From Phoronis australis (Eukaryota > Phoronida > Phoronidae): 62,000 nt of DNA. Location: the NCBI GenBank assembly GCA_002633005.1, contig NMRA01000021.1:1457392-1519391 (forward strand). Direction: 5' to 3'. Below the pieces are notes generated by a model. The model made no database searches, had not been told where the DNA came from, and saw only the letters and a list, made by a program, of their open reading frames with translations. Positions 1-14,100 of this stretch are shown here, piece by piece; position 1 is the first letter of the stretch; the number at the start of each line of letters is the position of its first letter. A program made the translations under genes and the position numbers.

Positions 1-2134
1 CCAAATTAGCGTTTCTAAAATTTTCCTTGTCCGAAAGTCGCGAGGCAAAAATCCGACGTTTATGGCATTGTCCGAAGTTCGAAGATCATTAAAAAACAGT
101 TTTTGGACCTTGTACGAATTTCGTGGACTATGAAAAACTCATTTCGGAAATATTTATTCTTGGTCGAAAATGGCGGGCCGTCCGAAAATCACGCGACTTT
201 ACCGTAATAAGGTGGAAACAAAAAACTTAAACGTGATCCCCCCATTAATTGTAGTAGGACGATAAGCCTGTGCACTGGGGCCAGAAATACTTTTTTCAGT
301 TCAAATTCGCTTTGGATCTTTTTCAAACGTAAGCTGAGTCATCCAATAACTTCTGTTGTAGGCAGTGTGAATTTTGGATAATTTATGCCGCTGAAATATG
401 AACCTAGGTGTGCTATGACTCGAGGCTCAATTGACAGAGACACCCAAATGTTGGTGGTAGCCTTGTTTTATCGCTGATTGCATACCAAAATCTCTTACCA
501 AGTGGGCAAATTGGGCAGGAGTCTTCTGATGCTGTTCTGCAAAAGACTTAAAAGAATCTCGACTTACCTTTGCTTTTAAGGCCACTTCCTATTTTTTTGC
601 AAGAATTTCAAGCGCTAAGTTGTATGTTAATTCTTCAATTATTTGCTAAAATTGTCAATTTTTTTTCATTTTTCAAAGACTGGTTTTTATTTTGATGCAC
701 GTATTAAAAGCTGTGTTGTTTTGTGACAAACAAACCATACAAACCAAGCCAACATCAGAATCGAATATTCTTGTTACTTAAGTTTGTTAAGAAATGTGAC
801 AAAATAAAATTTTCCGCCATATTGTGTGCTAAATAGGTGAAGACTGTTACCATATTTATTCATGTCAAATTTCTTTAGCCACCATCCCACATTCGCGGCC
901 AATCCTGCCAGTGTGGAAAATGATTAGTTTGTTGTTTTGCGGGGTATGGTCACTTGTTAAAAAAGCACGTTCAGAAATATATGGGCTAGATGACTACGTC
1001 AAGTTTGAGCGTACAGCCACGCTGTGGGATTTGGCATACCTTATGCAGGAAACCATTGATGTCTAGGTCAACAAGAACGCACTGTCTGAGCTCTGTTGTT
1101 CAACAAAAAAGTAACCAACTCAATTGTTATTAGATATTCAAGTGTGGCAAAGTCATGATAACAAAATGATTATCTAGACAAATTATTGTGTACGCTTGTG
1201 GAAAGTCATTACTAGCTAACGATTTTGTGATGATTTGCATGCTGTATTAAACAATAATAAATTCACCACGTCATTATTCTTGGGTTTGACAACCGACAGA
1301 CGTGGAATTTAGAATAGTTGATTGGTAACATTGCTTGTGCGTGCGTGTGTGCATATGTTGGACCATTAATTTACAGTTTATTATGTTTGTTACACATACG
1401 TCTTCTAAATTTTGACGTATGCGTGAAAAGCACTGACACTGAAATGAATAGATAATTTTAGAAAAGATTTCAAATGATCGCCACCTTTACTCCAAAACAT
1501 CAGCGTAAGACCTGGCCATGGGTATCTGGGTATTGCACGTGCTGACACCTACTGTTCGTAGTCATCACCGCATCAACATGCCTGGGTCATACATGCGCTG
1601 ACAGGGCTTGATAGACGTTGGCAGAGACTAACATTTCCCCGCCCATCACTTCCCTGAGATGGGGAAGGAGACTATCCATTGCCATAGCATCGTTGGCTTA
1701 GTTAGGAGCATCGCTAGCCCAAGCGACGGCGGAAAATGACTGTTTTTTATGTTTGCATACAATACACGAAATATGGACCAATCCCAATTGTGTATTAATT
1801 GTTTTATGCACTTTGATGCTTCTTTTCTCCAACTTCTTCATCTTCTATTAGATTAGCTTGTTCTTAATGTCTACTTTGATGTAATATTGTCTACTTGGTT
1901 CATTATGAGATTTTATGGACCGATTCTATATCATTTGATGGCTCAAATCACGAACAGCCACATCTGACGTCCCGGCTGCATGAATGCAGTGATGTTCTGT
2001 ACTAAGTTGCTCGGTATCGTGCTACATCAGAAGTTTTCGCACCACAGTTCATCCAATCAAAGGACAGAAGTGTAAGTGGTCGTGTAATATAGAATATTGT
2101 TGGATTCTGAGATGTTCGCCATTTGTGTTTTCAG
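1..2134. other. ST7 intron or upstream sequence, no exon recognised
   Basis: No ORF here matches the missing ST7 N-terminus. The stretch is AT-rich. A 21-base block at 816-836 (gccatattgtgtgctaaata plus g) recurs exactly at 34051-34071 in a TTI1 intron, so part of it is dispersed repeat. Exon 2135-2300 starts with a complete codon, which places a phase-0 intron immediately before it. Confidence 0.5.
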
Positions 2135-5100
2135 ATTTTTGAATGGTGGTACTTCAAGAAGTATGGCACGTCATTCATTGAACAGGTGTCACTGAATCAC
2201 CTGTCCCCTCTGCTAGGGGGTGACGGACAGAATAGCGATGAGGCTAACAGTAGCACCTCGACACCCTCGTCCTCAACAGGCCAAACAAACAGTGTTCCAG
2301 GTAAAGTTGATGGTTGTCTCGGCCACATGAAATAAGTCCAAATTTGGCTAACTTTGGAACATGTCTCAAAAATGATTGATCAGTTTGCAATTGTTTTTAA
2401 AGTGCTCCACTTTAGCATAAGGGGCTATCAGAAACAGGAATTTTATGTTTTTCTTTGTATCAAACCATGTGCTCATAATTACTTGACAAAATATTTATAA
2501 AATGTGAAGTGGGATGGTAAGACCAAATTCAGTCTCAGTAGTTTGCAATGAAATGAACTACCAGTCTTCCACTAAAGCCTACTCTCCCTTTGCCCATATT
2601 CAGCTTTGCACCCACTCCCTGAATTTCTTAATTCACACTTTTAAGTACTCGCACTCGGCTTTGCACCCTCCATCAATTTTTAAGATAGAGACTTCCTTAA
2701 ATGCCAGTGTCTTTGTAAATGACTTACGCAACTCGCTTACTTTTGGGTAACAAACAATCAGGTTCAGTGGCACCTTGCCTCCTTAACACAGGATATAACC
2801 ACCATTTATGCCTGTAGTGAACTGCCAGCAAAAATGACCCACCCTTCTGTATACAGTCGTCAGAGCACAATTCTCACGCACACCGTATGCTTCCATTATA
2901 ATCGATTCTTAAAGTCTCAATTTAGCAAACTGACAAAATAATGGAACAGAAGCACTGTGAAGACTGCAACTTAAAATAATTCATTGTTATCATTGTATTG
3001 CATGAGAATTGTGATTCATTTTTGTTGCTTTGTGCTCCCCTAGTGCTTCCCGTTGGTACGAGATGATAGCCGTTCGAGTGATCATTTTGCTTCCAGAGTG
3101 CAAAGTGTGGCGTAACCCGTTGAATCTGTTGCGCGGTGCAGAGTACCAGAGGTTCACTTGGGCGACGGGGAAAGACCCACTGACATATTACGACATGAAT
3201 CTATCGGCGCAGGACCATCAGACATTCTTCACCTGTGAGACGGACGCAGGGAAGCCAGAATATGAGAGTAAGATATCCGGATGTTATATTAGTTATTATT
3301 GTTATTATAGTAATTATTGTTATCGTAGTAATTATTGTTATTGTTGTGGTTATGGTTATTGTCATTATGCTTATTGAAGCTATTGTTATTGTGATTATGG
3401 TTCTTTTAGTTATTGCTTTTATTATATAATTATTATGGTTATTGTAATTATTATGGTTATAATAGTTATTATGGTTATTATAGTTATTTTTATTGTAGTC
3501 ATTATTGTAGTTATGGTTATTGTGGGTATTATAGTTTTGGTTTACTTATTATATTTATCTTAGTTATCATAATTATTTAAATTGCATTGTATGCCTCCCA
3601 CAGGTTGGTACTTTTTTGGTGATATGTAGTTTATATTATGAATATAATGCTTTAATCAAGGCTTGGAATTTTCCGGGAAATGCGAATATCCGCTTTTTTC
3701 AAATGTTCTGTCCGCGTGTTTTATTATATTTCCGCGTAAAAAAAATCGAATTTGATATAAAATGTTCGCAGCAAATTTCTTTTTTACCTCGGCGTTGCCG
3801 ACGACTTTCACCTCGAAAAGCAGAAGTTGCTCTTTATGTTTCGGAGGAACGTAAATTGTCAACATTGCCGGGGCATCTGGGATAGCGTGGTGGATTTCTT
3901 CAATGGCATCTCGTGTGATTGTAAACTGTGAACCGTGGTGACAAATACTACGACTCTGCAGTCAAAAATGTGTGGAGGTGAGGGTGGACGAATGGGCTAA
4001 AAAGACGCAGATGCACGCCTCTGGGGGAGGTACAGTTTTACTTTTTTTAGTCCTCCCGATTTTTGTCGGCAAAAGGTCCACATCGACTATTTCAAGGCCG
4101 TGTGCGCACATTTTTCGGGCTGTAAAAATTTCCGCTTTTTTGTCATTGGTCATTCCAAGCCCTGTTTAATAATCAGTAGTAAATAAATGCTCGGTTGAAA
4201 AATGTGAGGTGTCGGATTATTTGCATGACAGCTTCCAAACGATGGATGTTGTTGAATGACTTCTCGCCTGATATGTAGCTGTCAGCTTCTTAATAAGGTT
4301 GTTGATCTTGTTAAGTAGATTACTCACATCCCTTTCATCTTTTGACAAGCAATATAATGAAATAAATTTTATGAGAATTAAATAAATTAATGTTCGAAAT
4401 TCAACGTAATGTAAAGAATAAGTTCTGATCAGTTTTGTGCAACTGTCACACAATTGATTTTCTTCCGATTACCTTTGACCATGGTGTCATTGAATGAAAT
4501 CACATTCAAGGGACTTCGTCAAATTGCAACAGTACATGCCAAAAGTAACTGTACAAAATATCACATGATGACAGGTTTCGTGGAATGTCCCAGTCTTATG
4601 GCCAAGTAGACCGCTTGCAGGTTCACAAACTTAGCAGAAAAGTGAACAGAGTTCTTATTTTGTTGCATAACCGCGCATAAGGTTTATACCCATTCATATG
4701 CAGAACCAGTAATAAGGTCTTGTAATGTTGACATCCGCAAGTTGTCGCTGTGCAGTAACATTTTGCCACCATGATGTCGAGGGAAGTGGAACAAAAATCC
4801 ACCTTGCAAAAGGTCTGTAGGCGATCAGAGTGGCTGGTATGACAGGTGATCTCTCTTTTTTATGAAGAAGCGGAAATTTGTCACACACATACACCGTTCA
4901 GGCCCATTGTCATTGGCAGCAGGGGTGGATGAGGTCACGGCAGCGGGATGGAGTAGGTCATGGCATGGCATGAAAAATCTCATGCCTATAGCTTCATATG
5001 TGCTAACACCCTCCAAAGTTTAGGAGAAGCCTCGTTCATTGTCAGAGTTATCTTACTATGTGGTAAAGACAACAGGAGAAATAGAAGGAAAATTAATAAG

Positions 5101-8100
5101 GTGGCTAGGACATTCTGTAATTGGGTGCCATGACTGAAAATGGTATTTTGTGTGCTTTCTTTTGTCATGTAACTGTACTTTGGGTACCATGACTGAAAAT
5201 GGTATTTTGTGTGCTTTCTTTTGTCATGTAACTGTACTTTGGGTGTCTGGACACAGGGCCCGATTGAAAATTTCTGTTCTCTCTGCTCTCATCTAAAACT
5301 TAGATTTTGTCGTTAAAGTTGTTCCTTTTAATGTTCTTGGATGACAGGGTGACTTTTAAGTTCCACTGCTGTTATTAGTGACTTTGTGGTGCAAGGGTTC
5401 GAATCCCGGTCAAGATGATTTTTTTTGCTGTGCGATGTGAATTCTTTGAACTCAGCTCCTGTTTTGAGTCTTCGATTCAATCTGATGTAGCGACAGTTAA
5501 TTTTTTACTCAGCCTCCTTTCCTGTCTCTCCTACGTCAGTCTTACGACACGGGTCTAATTACGGAATCCCACAATCATCCTAATTGCAGTCATTTGTTGA
5601 TGTGCAAGACACTGACATTCAGAGATTGGATCACCTCTTCCATTGTCCATGGAGAGCTGTGATTAGTTTAGTGGTCTGCCTTTGATTGACATGACTGCCT
5701 TTGATTGACATGACTGCCTTTGATTGACATGACTGCCTTTGATTGACGTGCCTGACGCTTGTGTTAGAAACAAACATATAAAATAGAAGTGTTTGCTGTT
5801 CCAAAACTGAGCAAACATATTTGCAGCCAGTTGGATTTGTCTGAATCTAGCACACGATCACATCAACTTTGGGGAACATATGGAGGATGACTGTAACTTT
5901 GTTTTTCTTTTTTTGTCACAATTCTAAGCTGTATAACATAGAAAGACCATGTTTGGAGAAACAGTGAGCATTCCAACTACTTTTCTTTCATCAGATTCCA
6001 CTTACTTGAAGCCTTAAAGTACTTGGCTGTACTTATTAATTAGAATGTCCACCTTGTAATTCATCGACCTGGGACCGGTTTTATCAAAAGGTGTTAGTTC
6101 AGTCATAGCTAGTACTACATTTAAACTTTGATTTTACTTTGCACATCAAGTACATGGCTTATGAAGCCAATGATTTCAGTCTCCATACGAACACTTATCA
6201 CCTTTACTTATTAAGTTGCAATGCTTCACTCTTCTAAATAACACAATGTCGCGTTTGCAATAACGTGCCTACAACTGTCTTTAACTAAGACTGGACTTGT
6301 GACATTTAAAGAAACAGGCCCCTCAGCCTTGCTTATCAGAGAATTGTCTCCCCTTATGTTCCAGCGTATTTGATTCCGGTGAGCTCCATGCAGCACCTTC
6401 CAAGTGGTGCAGAGACTCATCTGTAAGACTGATGTCATGTAGAAAGGCTGCGTTTCGTTATTTTTCATTCATTTCGATTACCTTATGGGGGCCATTGATT
6501 TGCTGCAGCCAGTTTGTTCACAGCTAAAAATTCTTTATTGACAAAAATATTTGCTGAAATTGGTATTTCTGTGTTTTTCAAACACTTGTAACATCACTGT
6601 CAGTGCTCAAAATTTTACCAACTATTATTTCGTGGCAGCGGTACTTCACAAAATCTATGCAAAATTTCCTGAAAGTTATTTTTTGTTGATTAATTTGATG
6701 AATATATAAATGTCATGTTCTACATGAACTAATTTTCATGCCATCTGTCATGTATTGACGTCATTCTCGAGTAATTTCAATGCATAGCACAAAAGTTACT
6801 TGAAAGTGCCCTTACGTTATATTTTAACAATCGAGGTTTTTGTGCTATTTTCAGAATGGCACGGGGGACATCATTGTTGAATTAGCTCTTAGATTCATTG
6901 AGCGATTTACCGTATTTTGTTCATAACGGGGTACAATTACCCTCCTGTATGTGGCTTTTAACGTTAGAAAATTTTGTCCTTCTTCAATGAATTATTAATA
7001 ACAATTATAATGAATAATCTTGTTGCTGTCATGGCAATTACGTGATAATATTTCAGTCATGCAAACGGCGTGGCGAGAACGGAACCCGCAGGCACGAATC
7101 AAAGCTGCGCATGAAGCACTGGAAAAAAACTCGGAGTAAGTAGTGGATGCACCAGGGTGTTACTTGTCATGGAACTTAAAAATCTCACTCGCTGTTTGCT
7201 AACATAAAATATGGAATTACAGCATCCATGTTTGTTGTGTTGTGACAGCTTAATAGGTTGTTTTGGTTGTTTGGTCTGGATGGTGACACCTATAATGACT
7301 AAAAATGATGTCTCTGCTGCATTCCGTAGTTCCCAAGCCACTGCTTTGCTCTTGTGGTTAACACTATTATGGAATGGTACGATGCAGAATTCGGCATTCA
7401 ACTTCACCAACCAATCACTTAGGTGCCAGCCATTCTGCTAGGATAGGCTTGAAAGGTTGGGTGTATAGTCGCGAAGCACTCGTCTTACTCTAGTGCGATT
7501 TTACGAGATCTTGAGACATCTTGATTTGTTACACAAAACATGGTCTACCAGAACGTTTTCCTGGCCCTGGTCTTTGCCTTACACATTTTTGAAGCTGCTT
7601 TTTTATCAAAATATAATATTCATTTTCATGAGCGTCACTCCTACATTAGAGTGATGGGTTTAGATTGAAGGGCACCGTTTATCGGCTATAATCAATGTCT
7701 GACATGACTATGAATCAATTGCATAGGAAGGCTTTCTGTTGCTGGGTGCGAAGAAAATGCGAGCCCCTCCCCCAGTTTCCAAGGCTTGTAACATTGTGGC
7801 AAATGCTTATAACTAATGAAAACATTGTATGTTCATAGTCATTGTACAGAACATAAAATTAATAAGCGCAATTGGCGCTAATCATTTTTCCTTTAAAAAT
7901 GAAAAATTTCTCTCTTGTTTGCCTTGTTGTCTCCTGTTTCAGTCAGATTTTTTTGTTCAGAGGGTGTCGATATCTGATAATTTTTATGCTCATACTGACT
8001 GCTGTCAATCTAAATTTACAGCTTTCTTGACAACAGTCAGCTGCATGGGTCATGGATTTTGAGAACCAGTTTGTTGCCAGTAATTCATGCTAGAAAACTG

Positions 8101-11100
8101 GTTCTTGAAATGTGGGACCCATCTACGTGATTATAACAGCTTTCCTGTTTCCTTACAAGGTCTCCCTTTTGCTGAACCCAAAGTGTTAGTTTTGATTAAA
8201 GTGGCATTGAAATTCTTTGAAATTATACGACTCGGTCATGCCAGGGTAGATATTTCATCAAAATTAGTCCAAAATTTATAGGGAATTGAAAGGAACATTT
8301 TTGTGTTAAAATTTGTAGCTTTCTAGTGGAAGAATAAGTTATTCACAGTCGTGAGTCAGGAGGACATAACAATACACGGTCTAGTTCATATGAGCATAAA
8401 CTGCAAACTTAAAATTGTTACCCATGGTAACGTGGGTTGTTTTTCCTGTTTGATTTGTCATAACCTTTGCATGTTTCGCACCTTGTCAAACTTTGACAAT
8501 TAACACCTGCGTGTGCGTGACTGACGGGTGTTAATTGCGTCAGTATTGATTGTTGTTGATCTCTGTTCTGACATTCGTAACAAATGTGTGTGTGTGCGTG
8601 TGTGCATGCTTGCGTGTGCGTGTTTGTATGGTTGTTGGCTGTCATGTTGTGCTTGAACTTGGAATTTCACTGGATTTCAAGATCATGTATGCATAAACTT
8701 GGAATAATCACATTCGTGTTCACCCTCATAAGAAACTGCACTGCAATAAAGCAACTCGCTATAAAATGGTTTTGATCTTATTTACCAAACAATAATTGAC
8801 AAACCATACTCATATTCCTCTGATTGTCTGACAAAAATTATGGTAAACGAGAACATGGGTGATCGTGGGGTCAATAATTACAAATTTTCTTTATACTGAA
8901 CAACGAATTTCACCAAATTATGTAGATGAATATATAATTTCACGCGCACCTAATCTTCAGATTAAGCTTAATGCTAAGTTCAAGCACAACAGCCAGACAC
9001 CCTACTGGGAGGTGGATTTCACATTTTCTCAGCACTGTCACAAAGCTGTGTTTGATGGAAATGATTGTAAGAAGTATGCTGAATGCGTTACTTTTCAAAC
9101 GCTTTGAATTCAAGATGCAGTAAAATGTCATGAATTTCTATCACAAACGATTGCCAAAATTACCTTTTCCATTTTTTGTGAACTTTGTTGTGAATGCCCT
9201 CAATTTTTCAAAATGTTTTTTGATGGTATTGAACTTAAGCGCACTAAAGCATTAATTTGATGAGAAAACATTTGTAAAAACAATGCGTAACGGTGTTTTG
9301 GACAACATTGCATAGAACATTGTATCTGAAAGTTTCATATGAGGTATTATGATATGAAGTTAACCAGATTTGGCCAATTTTCTGATGTCCTTCATAACCT
9401 TATTGTGAGACTGTCATTTGTCATTCTGGTGCTAATGAAGTTTTACTGTTGTGTAGTGAGTTGTTATGCAGACTTAAAACTCAAAAAGTCGACTGCGGCA
9501 CGCTTAAGCGTTCTTGACTTGTTCGAAGCAATATTATTTGAGTGGCCCTGTGTCCATCATACAACGTGTTATTCTACCTCCACTAAAGAGGAAAATTGCA
9601 CCTGGGATGAGACCAGTTTAATTATTTTTTAATTTAAGGATGAATGGTCTAAATCAAAATTTTTGCGTAGTTGACAGAATGCAGGTTCTACCAGCATTTC
9701 TATAAAATTTCTCTAGTTTGGTACTCCCAGTTTGGGCTCTAAAATTCAGGCTTTTAGGGAAATTTTCTTTACGCTGAAACTTGGGTTGTGCGTGACGTAG
9801 GCATTCATCGTATTTCTCAAATATCAAGACGTTGCGTTTTGTATCATTAGAGTCTGAAAGTAGACTTGGAAATTTGTAAAATCATTGAAAATAGCGGGTG
9901 ACGCAATATGCGTCCACGAAGTGTGTAACATAGGTGCATGATCATATCTCATTGTTCGTAATTCATAATGTAGGACTGATGACACAATTATTTGCTTATT
10001 TCTAAAGTTTGATAAAAGCTCTGACCGCTTATTTCTAAAGTTTGGTAAAAGCTCTGACCTTGAGCATGATAATTTTTCCGTTTACCGAAATTAGAGAAGT
10101 TTTATCATAAGTTTTTTATGTCATGAGCTGTCACATTATTTCATCTCCAGCTGTGCTCCCGCCATGATTTTATTGGCTGAGGAGGAGGCGACGACGATCT
10201 TGGAGGCGGAGAAAATGTTCAAGCAGGCGTACAAAGTAGCAGAGACGTGTTATAGAAAGAGTCAACAGCTGTTACATACAAACACAACAACCCCTGCGCA
10301 GGAGGCTATACACAGTAAGCTTCCTATGTTAACAATTCATTTCCCAACTGATGGCTCTGAATGGTTCATACTAGATGGGATCTGAAGAGCACAAACTTTT
10401 TAACTACTTTTATGATCGTCTTTTGTTTGAGGATTGGGGAATGGAGGTGGCAGCTGTTGATGTTGCTTGTTAGGGCCATCCCTGATTAGACAGGGACACT
10501 GGAATCTCGCTTTATTTACCCACAATGCCCCAATATCCATCAAGTACTTTTGTTGCCTCGTTTTCGTACCATTGGAGTTTCACATCTTCTTAGTTCTCTT
10601 TTTGTCCTTCTAATACCAATGAAGTATTACTACTGGCTTGTGTGCTGCAAATCTGATGGGAGAAAATTGGATTAACTTGACCATCATGTTAAGTTCTTCA
10701 CCTTCCAGACAAATTCAATAAAAACAAGAAAACATTGCGTGTGGTTGAAGCAAGTTCGTTTGAACCTAACAGAATCCCATGTCTTGATTATACCTGTTCA
10801 ATTCTGATACTTTTAAATGGTTATAATCGGAAGTATTTTCACAGCAATGCACTTCGACTTTTTCTGGCATGACCAGTGAAAATGTGCTTGACATTCGAAA
10901 ATGAGGCTTTTATAAACAAGTATTTGGTAATGCTTTCTTACCTTCAGAACAAAGGAGAGTTCCACTGCCGTGTAATTCGTGGCTTTCTTACTGCTCATAA
11001 TGACCCAGTTAAAACTCATATCTTAACAATATTCATCTAAACAATTTGTGGTTATCCAAATTGGGGCTTCAAATAAGGGCGGGAAGACGAAGGGATTCCT

Positions 11101-14100
11101 TTGCTTTTAGATATATTGCTGTGTTGTTTTCTCCAGTTATAACATAGACTGAGTCATTAGTAAAAGGTATCTCTAAAACGAGATTATTTTGTAAATGACT
11201 ACCGTGTTGTCAGTTTTTCTATCCTCATAAAAAGGGAAATTTCGTTTCACTATGGTTTCCATTTTGTTGGTGCTCCCTCTTTAGTTGAATATGAAATTTA
11301 TCTGTTAATTTTGAAAAAATATTTTGTAAGATTTAACGTCAATGGGAGGGCATTTTGACTAAAAAACTGGTTTGCGTCAAAATTTGTTTCATGGAGTTTC
11401 TATCTAAAATGAAGCAGAAACTAAACTAATCTTGGACAAGGATTTGTAAGAAGGTTTGTTATCCATTGACAGTTAACGGTGAACATTGGTAGACCTGGGG
11501 AAATATTGGTATGTTTTGTTCTGCAAACAATGTGGCGTCACCTAGTGACCATTAAAGGTTGACATCATGGCAATATGGGATAATTTATTATGAGGAAAGT
11601 GAATAGAAAATATGCCAAAATCTCACCAATTCAGGACAAAATATGGCGGAAAAGAGAAATTTTATTTTCTCAATTTTTATAAAAAATATGTAGCATCAAT
11701 TTTAATGATTTACAAAGTTCTGTTCTATAGCTACCATCAGAAATATTTTTGAAAATGTTGTCAGCAATCATGATAGAAGACAAGTAAGGGGTAATTTTGG
11801 CATTAAGTATTTTTGTTCAAAATTGGTGAGATTTTACCCGTAGTGCTTACAGTGAAATGTTTTGATTGTTACCCGTATATTGAGCACTGTCATGTGGCTA
11901 TTACTTTACGAGATTTTGTTTCACCCTATGGTAAGTGTCGAATGTTTTGAATTAATTTTGCGACGGTCGAAATAATCGAGTCATGAACAATGACAAGTTA
12001 AAATACTGTTTTTGTTCATAGGTATGCGGTCCGAACTGAGCTCATAATGTTTCTTCATTAATTTATTTTATTTTATATTCCTTAGACTTTAAAGTTTATC
12101 AATATTGGTCTGGGAAACAGCACTCAGAATACGTACCTGAAGTGTCTGCATTAGTTTTCCTGTAAATCGTTGTTCATTGTCAATACCCTTGATATTAATT
12201 TTTCTTCCAATATGTTTGTAGGACGCGACACCAATGTGTTCGTTTACGTCAAACGTAGGATAGCAATGTGTGCCAGAAAACTGGGCAAGACACGAGAGGC
12301 TGTCAAAATGATGAGAGATGTATGTAACGTATTAATTCTTCACAGTCCTTGTGATGTATTAATTCTTCACAGTCCTTGTGATGTATTAATTCTTCACAGT
12401 CCTTGTGATGTATTAATTCTTCACAGTCCTTGTAATGTATTAATTCTTCACAGTCCTTGTGATGTATTAATTCTTCACAGTCCTTGTGATGTATTAATTC
12501 TTCACAGTCCTTGTGATGAAATATGCCATATGATAGTGAATATCTTTATTTCAACGCTATAAGATGACAGTATAAATCAGCAGTAACGTGCCAAAAAAGA
12601 ATCAAAATATTTAGTTAAACAAAGTTGTTATAAACCTGCCTTCCATCACGAAACTCAATTTTTGATTTAGACCACTCACTTTTCTCAAATTGTTTCATAG
12701 TGAAAATCGATTTGATTTCTGGGATTACATAAAACTGGCAGTTTGTTATTGACGTGTCGTGGCGCGTCATCTTATTCGTTGAGCTTGATCGCAAGCAGTA
12801 ACAAACTGTCAGCTTTTTGCCAGAACAAAAACCACTTCTCTTCCGAGTAAGGATCAAGTTGACATCAATTATATTGCTAAAAGTTGGATATGGTAGTTTC
12901 TTCAATGGCTGCAGGTTTATAGGCCCTCAAGCTTTCAAACTCTTCACGGTACCGTTTCTCTTCAATGTTGACTAACACATCATCGGAGGAATCACCACAC
13001 ACATGATACATGATAAACAAGTTGCCATTTATTGGTTGTCAAGGGCAACCAGTTGATCGTAGATGGTGGGAAGATCCTAGCCATATAATCATGGCAAGCT
13101 TTTCCTACCGGGTTTCAAGTGCTTCTCTGATCTTTTGCTCCAAAAGTTGTCCTCTCAAACACTTACACTCACATCTTGTAGTGAGAGTCGAGCTGTTCTT
13201 CAAACAGTTCTATAATTCCACAACCTAAATTACGCCCAGTTTTACCATGCTATTTCGAACATTCAACACTACGCATTGTTCAGTGCTTTTTACTACCTTC
13301 CAATTTATCCTTGGAATGAATGTCTAGTAATTATCGAAAAGTGGTAACAGGTTTATTATGTTCACACCTCGTGGTTTCTGAAAATATCGACGAGTTTCTT
13401 ACAAACCTTTCACGTACGACAAAGGCAGACGCACACTAGAATTACTACAGTTACAGTTGTCGGACTTTTGTAACTGCTTTTATTTAAGGAAGGTCATAAA
13501 GGTTATGTAGAACCATACGTAGTGTAGTGTGCCAAATTCCTGCAAAACTATAGATTTTAAAGCATTAAAAGTATTGTTGTGAAAGCAGAAAGCCTGTAGA
13601 ATTTGAATGGGGTCATGTGGCTATGTCATTTTGATAAAATTTCCAAAAGAGTAATTAAGTTACATTCATTACAAAGCAATGGCATCAAATTGTGTTTGAT
13701 ATAATTTTTGAGATGAAATCTCATAAACGCTGTTAGTTTTCTAATTATATTGAAACCATGTTTTTATTTTAGACAACATTGATATTGTTCATAAATTTAT
13801 ATAAGTCCAACTTTCATAGCCTCTCGTGCAAAAGTGGAAAAGTTTAAAAATAATTCCCAACATCGTTTTGGAGTACAACGCCCGAGCAGCCATTTCTGAA
13901 ATATGATGTTTCAAAGTTAGCCAAATTTGGACGTTTTCTTGGGACCCTACATAGAGTGCGCAATGTGGCTTAGTGGTTTAAGTGACCGCTTTCTCTACTC
14001 ATGGTTGTGGGTTGGGAGTCTCAATGGGGCACACTGCTAGACCCTTGCAGCCGATTTCATAAAGGTGGTTTAAAGTTAAACCTGGTTTAAACTGGACTTA

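Noticed and set aside
3030-3096. Upstream extension of ST7 exon 2 ([16 protein letters not shown])
   Set aside because: The acceptor at 3043 would need a phase-2 donor, but the donor at 2301 is phase 1. The acceptor at 3096 gives the family sequence ECKVWRN exactly.
12329-12517. CRISPR-like direct repeats
   Set aside because: The 27-base units are contiguous with no spacers, in a eukaryotic intron.
13960-14035. tRNA gene
   Set aside because: Good A box but degenerate B box and no cloverleaf; neighbouring text is repeated, so it is a SINE-like remnant.
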